Positions 60,239 through 64,000 of a stretch of DNA of 64,000 nt are shown here, in pieces. Location of the stretch: NCBI GenBank assembly GCA_963678705.1, contig OY783206.1, positions 24,501,807 through 24,565,806 on the forward strand, given 5' to 3'. Within the stretch, counting starts at the first letter, position 1, and every line of letters begins with the position of its first letter. The notes beneath the pieces are model-generated. The model ran no database searches. It was not told the DNA's origin and saw nothing but the letters and a program-made list of their open reading frames with translations. The position numbers and the translations under genes are program-made. Origin of the DNA: Panorpa germanica (taxonomy: Eukaryota > Arthropoda > Insecta > Mecoptera > Panorpidae).

Positions 60239-60446
60239 TGGCTGCGTTCATGACCATTAACTGTTATAATATGTTCAACACATCATTATTATATTTCCTG
60301 CTATATATTTCTCTGTTTCAATTAACAAATGCTTTATTTGGAATAATTCCAATCAAAAGTAGCGAATATTTTTAATGAGAAAAATGGCCACCGATAACTG
60401 CCATTCATGTCGTTATAACAAAACAGCAATGTCCTGAACGCACCCA
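60239..60446. mobile_element. Short GGCTGCGTTCA MITE (U4)
   Basis: Same insertion as in U1; both ends intact. Confidence 0.55.
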
Positions 60447-60773
60447 GTATTCCAACCTGAGTTACAAGAACTCTTTAATTTTGTTAAAAGACGAAAGACT
60501 CCGGCAGTAGTAGGTTACAGTATTTTAATTATAGTTTTGACATTTCATATCATTTCCCATACTGAAAAAACCGCTTTCAGCGACATCACTTATGTCGTAT
60601 CTTCTATGAACTAAAATTTCTCGGTGACTCAGTACTAGGACTTTTTTCAGTATTATAAGATTTTACTTTAAGTAATGGTCCCTGTCATTTCCTATATATA
60701 ACATAACGGTTTCGTTTACGAAATTACAATCGCTAATTATCTTAAAAAGATTCAAAAATAAATAAACAATAAC

Positions 60774-61062
60774 ATGAGTGCGATATGTATGGTTAAAAAT
60801 TGTGAAAGTAAAACTCAAAATCAACGTTTCCATAAATTCCCAGAACAAAGAATCTTTGCTTTAAAATGGTGTGAAGCAATAGGAAGACAAGATTTAAAAT
60901 TAATTAGAATGACTAAATTAATGGAAAAAACTATATGCTCTAATCATTTTACTAAAGGTGATTATACTTGTCGTGATGGTGAAGTGGTTTTATTAGCAAC
61001 TGCTGTGCCACACATAATAGCAAACGCAAGAGTCACTGAACAAATGGATACAAAAAACAATG
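60774..61062 (+). CDS. THAP-domain gene, exon 1, U4 (complete gene)
   Basis: A C2CH THAP DNA-binding domain (Cys5, Cys10, Cys55, His58; HKFP, Trp32, AVP at 77-79) in the first 85 residues. The exon ends after one base of a codon at donor gtataa (61063). In this unit alone exon 2 follows, 411 bp on, in the correct phase. The product is about 164 residues, far shorter than a P transposase (typically about 750), with no catalytic domain. It could act only as a DNA-binding factor, possibly a repressor of related transposons. That role is inference from known truncated P-element proteins. Confidence 0.8.
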
Positions 61063-61473
61063 GTATAAACATTTTAAATAATATTATAATTTTACATTTA
61101 TTCAGATAGTAGAATCTTTTATACTAGATCTTTTTTATAGTAGAATAAGAAAAGACGCTTCAAATTCTATCAATTTATTATATTTTATGTTTAACTTTTG
61201 TTATAAGTTCCACATTTATATACATAACCTAAAAATCGTTTCGTTATTCATCATTAATAAAAGTTCCATACTCTTTCAAAGATCTATTATACTTCTAAAG
61301 TAAATATATTACGATTTTGAAAACTGCCGTTGCTTATTGTTTCCAATCAGATACATTTGATTGGAAACTAGAGAAAAAAATATTAACTTCGTATAAAGTT
61401 TTTTTATTAATAGTCATATTAAATATGAAGTCAAGCAATAGTAAACTATGTAACAAAGATGTTTTTATTTCAG

Positions 61474-61679
61474 GCACAAAATTAAAAAAAGCAACACTTA
61501 TCACAGAAAATGGTACAACATCCAATCAAGTTGACGAAGTATCTGAAAGTTTATTACAAAATTACATAAAGGTTGAAGTCACTGCAGATGGAACAAAGTG
61601 GGCAATAGAATTTGATGAGAATAGATATGAAATGAGTAATGATACTAAAAATGGGCGAATAAAGAGTAATAAAAAATAA
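61474..61679 (+). CDS. THAP-domain gene, exon 2, U4
   Basis: Acceptor gatgtttttatttcag, then a frame completing the split Gly codon: TKLKKATLITENGTTSNQVD, later NYIKVEVTADGTKWAIEFDE, ending in a lysine-rich tail before TAA. AATAAA follows at 61691-61696. No known domain. The upstream part of the same frame (61317-61473) is open but is intron, because it does not connect in frame to the THAP exon without splicing. Confidence 0.65.
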
Positions 61680-61690
61680 TATCTTATTAA

Positions 61691-61696
61691 AATAAA
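61691..61696 (+). terminator. AATAAA polyadenylation signal of the U4 THAP gene
   Basis: 12 nt past the stop codon of exon 2. Confidence 0.4.
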
Positions 61697-63204
61697 TTAT
61701 GTTTTAACCCCATTTCGTTTTGGGTTAGTTTTTTTAATCCGTTTTAAGTTATTATCACACACATCGTACAGGTTAGGAAATTAAAAGATTGACAGAAGTA
61801 AATTAAGACATGAAAAATTTAGCTGAAATTGAATTGAAATTTGAGGTTATAATTCGCACTCGCTCGAAACGAGGTTTTCTTGCTTGGGGAAAACATAATA
61901 ATATTAACCACAAATACCAAATATTATAATGCCTCTACGTTTATTTGTAACTTGAAAGAAAATTGCGATTTATGAAAACACCTTTTGGTTTTATCGGCAT
62001 ATTTTTTTGAAACGATTTTATTTTTACTATTTAATATATTTTATATTTAGGTGAAATAAGTTAATTGACTTTTAAAGGGAAATATTCTTATTTTGAAAGA
62101 TAAATACTCTTAAAATTCTAAGTAAGTTATTATTAGGTAGTTAATTGGTTCTAAAAGCTGAGAACAGAGCTTTAGTTAAAGGCAGCTTTTTCTTTTAAAT
62201 TGGTTTCTCTCAAATTATGTCAATTTTTAAGACTGCATTATTTATCCCTGCAGCATATTGTTGGTCATCTCATATCTATCAAAGCACGTTAAATATAACC
62301 TTTTTTTTATCGATACCAATTTTGGTTCTAAAGTATTTTGTTTCAATTTAATTAATTTGTTCCTTCTAAATTGATTGCCTTATTCGTTAAAGTTTATTTT
62401 TAAAAAATGCGATTATTTTTATTTTCAAATACTAATTTGCAAACAAAATTGTTTATATAATTTGAATATATTCTTAGCTACTCTAATTATTTAATTATAT
62501 CAACTAACTTAAAATTAAGGTTTTGAGGACTAGGAGAATATTTCTGTAAATAAGCAATAACGTATTTATTTGTTTTTCAAATGTGGGTGCTAAATTTTAC
62601 AATAAATTATTTTGTTTTAACATTTTGTAATTATAAAAATAATAAATTAATTTTATATAAAATACAATTTGGTTTTTATTTTATAAGAAAACAGGAAACT
62701 GTTAGTAGTAACCGACGAATCATACGCAGTCGTATGCGTCTCTGTTGTATGAAAGAGATGGCATATTTGCTAAATGTGATATACCATGCATTGGAATTTT
62801 CTACAACGTTGTATCTCCTGTTATAATAATATCTTCTAAAATATAATTGAATCATTTAAGATTCTGGGAACCAACTTTCCCAGTCTGTAGTACAGTTTTT
62901 TACAAATTAAGATATGGTTGACAAGCCCATTTTCTATGATTGTTGTTCTGAACCATGTTTAATTTCTATAATAGTCAAAAATATGCACTTTAATGCAGCA
63001 AATGGGTTTGTAACTTTGGGTTATTAACTTATTTCTACATATTGATAAAGTAGACTATCATAACCTTAAATGTTCAATTATTTTTTAATAACTCCTTATA
63101 TTTTAGAAGACGTAGGTGTCGACAAATAACGATATAAACAAATATGGCTTATTTGCAGTTTTATTTTTATATTAACAATTACTTTATTGTTTAATTTTAA
63201 TACT
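61697..63204. other. Unique right flank with MITE remnants
   Basis: No gene is recognised; the frame at 62581-62826 is AT-rich and judged incidental. 62700-62935 resembles the 'GGGCTTGTG' family (cgtatgcgtctctgttgtat, right end ggttgacaagcccat). 62994-63115 resembles its other end (aaatgggtttgtaactttgg, ttattttttaataactcctt). Confidence 0.5.
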
Positions 63205-64000
63205 AATGCTTGGAAAATATTATTAGAGACACTCCTTCTGACTCGAATCCTACCCGTTATTGAGGCAAAACACATAATTCCTGATCACCAATTCGGATTT
63301 AGATGTAAACACTCAACAATTGATCAGGTACATCGTCTGGTAGACAAAATAATGAAATCACTCGAAGCCAAAGCATACTGTGCCAGTGCATTCTTAGACA
63401 TATCTCAGGCATTCGACCGTGTTTGGCATGAAGGATTGCTGTACAAAACCAAAAAGGCGATGCCAGGCTACTTATATCAAATAGTTAAATCCTTTGTGGA
63501 AAACAGCACTTCCTCACCCAATGCGGGGACGCTATTACAGGTCTTTGTCCCATCCAAGCGGGAGTTTCACAGGGTAGTGTTATGGGCCCAATTCTTTATC
63601 TTCTCTTTACATCGGATCTACCCACTTCAAAACTGATTACAACCGGGACCTTTGCAGACGATACTGCCATATTGGCTTCCCATAATGACCCAGAAATGGC
63701 TTCTGCCACACTACAAGACGGACTCGACTCCATATCAAGTTGGCTTAAGAAGTGGAGAATCAAAGCCAACGAGACCAAATCCATAAATGTGACTTTCAGT
63801 CTTAGAAGAGGTCTTTGCCCTCCAGTAAAATTGAATAATACGGAGATTCCACAAGCAGAACATGTCAGATATCTCGGCTTACACCTTGATAAGAGACTTA
63901 CCTGGCAGAAGCATATATTCACCAAAAGGAAACAACTAGGCTTGGAAATGAGAAAACTATACTGGCTCCTCGGTCAAAAATCACAACTTTCGTTAGAGAA
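63205..64000 (+). pseudogene. Jockey-clade non-LTR retrotransposon reverse transcriptase, 5'-truncated, frameshifted
   Basis: The first frame (63205-about 63525) carries RT blocks IIPDHQFGFRCKHSTIDQ and FLDISQAFDRVWHEGLLYK (motif A with FLD). After a frameshift at about 63520-63527 a second frame continues with QAGVSQGSVMGPILYLLF and the catalytic FADDTAIL (63650-63675), then LGLHLDKRLTWQKH. The start lacks ORF1, the endonuclease and the N-terminal RT. It is cut by the window end, so the 3' part is not seen. Typical dead LINE copy. The minus-strand frame 63596-63925 is its shadow. Confidence 0.85.

Larger units (their letters stand above)
47977..61394. repeat. Tandem repeat unit U4
   Basis: The last copy, about 13.4 kb, entered through the same tttgattg/acagtg junction as U3. 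It is shorter because about 0.93 kb between E7 and E2 is missing (breakpoint near 52847, inside tatcatgtgcacacatttt). Its right edge runs on into unique sequence at about 61394 and so marks the natural end of the array. It is the only unit in which the THAP exon keeps its downstream exon. Confidence 0.85.

Noticed and set aside
541-61394. Array as an assembly artefact
   Set aside because: Each unit has private indels (U1 6.8 kb, U2 0.7 kb and P-like remnant, U4 0.93 kb), and the junctions are readable, so simple mis-joining is unlikely, though exact copy number remains untested.
1-64000. CRISPR array, prokaryotic operons, tRNA or rRNA genes
   Set aside because: No short regularly spaced repeats, no ribosome-binding sites, and no cloverleaf or rRNA sequence recognised; the window is eukaryotic.

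Overview
The window is eukaryotic, very AT-rich (about 30% G+C by eye) and dominated by one locus repeated in tandem. Spliced reading frames with GT/AG borders, a jockey-clade LINE, P-element/THAP9-like transposase remains and several MITE families point to an arthropod, most likely an insect. The species cannot be named from the sequence alone. Layout: after a P-element-like transposase fragment at the left edge (1-545), four head-to-tail units follow: U1 about 541-19605, U2 19606-33771, U3 33772-47976, U4 47977-61394. U2-U4 are nearly identical to each other, while U1 is more divergent and carries about 6.8 kb that the others lack. Unique sequence resumes after U4 and ends in a 5'-truncated, frameshifted jockey-type reverse transcriptase (63205-64000). 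Each unit holds a divergent pair of genes. On the plus strand, at the right end, is an exon encoding a complete C2CH THAP DNA-binding domain (18986, 33182, 47387, 60774). Only U4 still has the second exon (61474-61679), giving a predicted 164-residue protein. On the minus strand is a gene I do not recognise, reconstructed here from splice sites: in U1 eight coding exons (E1 15510-15560, E2 12720-12911, E3 11303-11416, E4 9759-9920, E5 6525-6674, E6 5329-5451, E7 4114-4281, E8 2782-2883). Every internal exon length is a multiple of three, every join is phase 0, and the total is about 353 residues. In U2-U4 a 6.8 kb deletion removed E3-E6, and because all exons are phase 0 the remaining E1-E2-E7-E8 still reads through (about 165 residues). 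All coding indels between units are multiples of three (+3 in E2; -6 and -12 in E7), whereas flanking indels are not. A possible alternative last exon with its own stop and AATAAA lies between E1 and E2 in all units. The rest is mobile-element debris: TTAA-flanked MITEs, a CAGGGTGGCCAC-type element, an abundant 'GGGCTTGTG' MITE family with AT target duplications (an empty site in U1 can be compared with the filled site in U4), a long fold-back in U3/U4, and decayed DDE and P-like transposases. The most interesting content is the amplified pair itself: a P-element-derived THAP domain beside a fast-changing, phase-0 modular-exon orphan gene whose copies lose and exchange exons while keeping frame. 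No function is claimed for the orphan gene. The gene models are splice-site inferences without transcript support.
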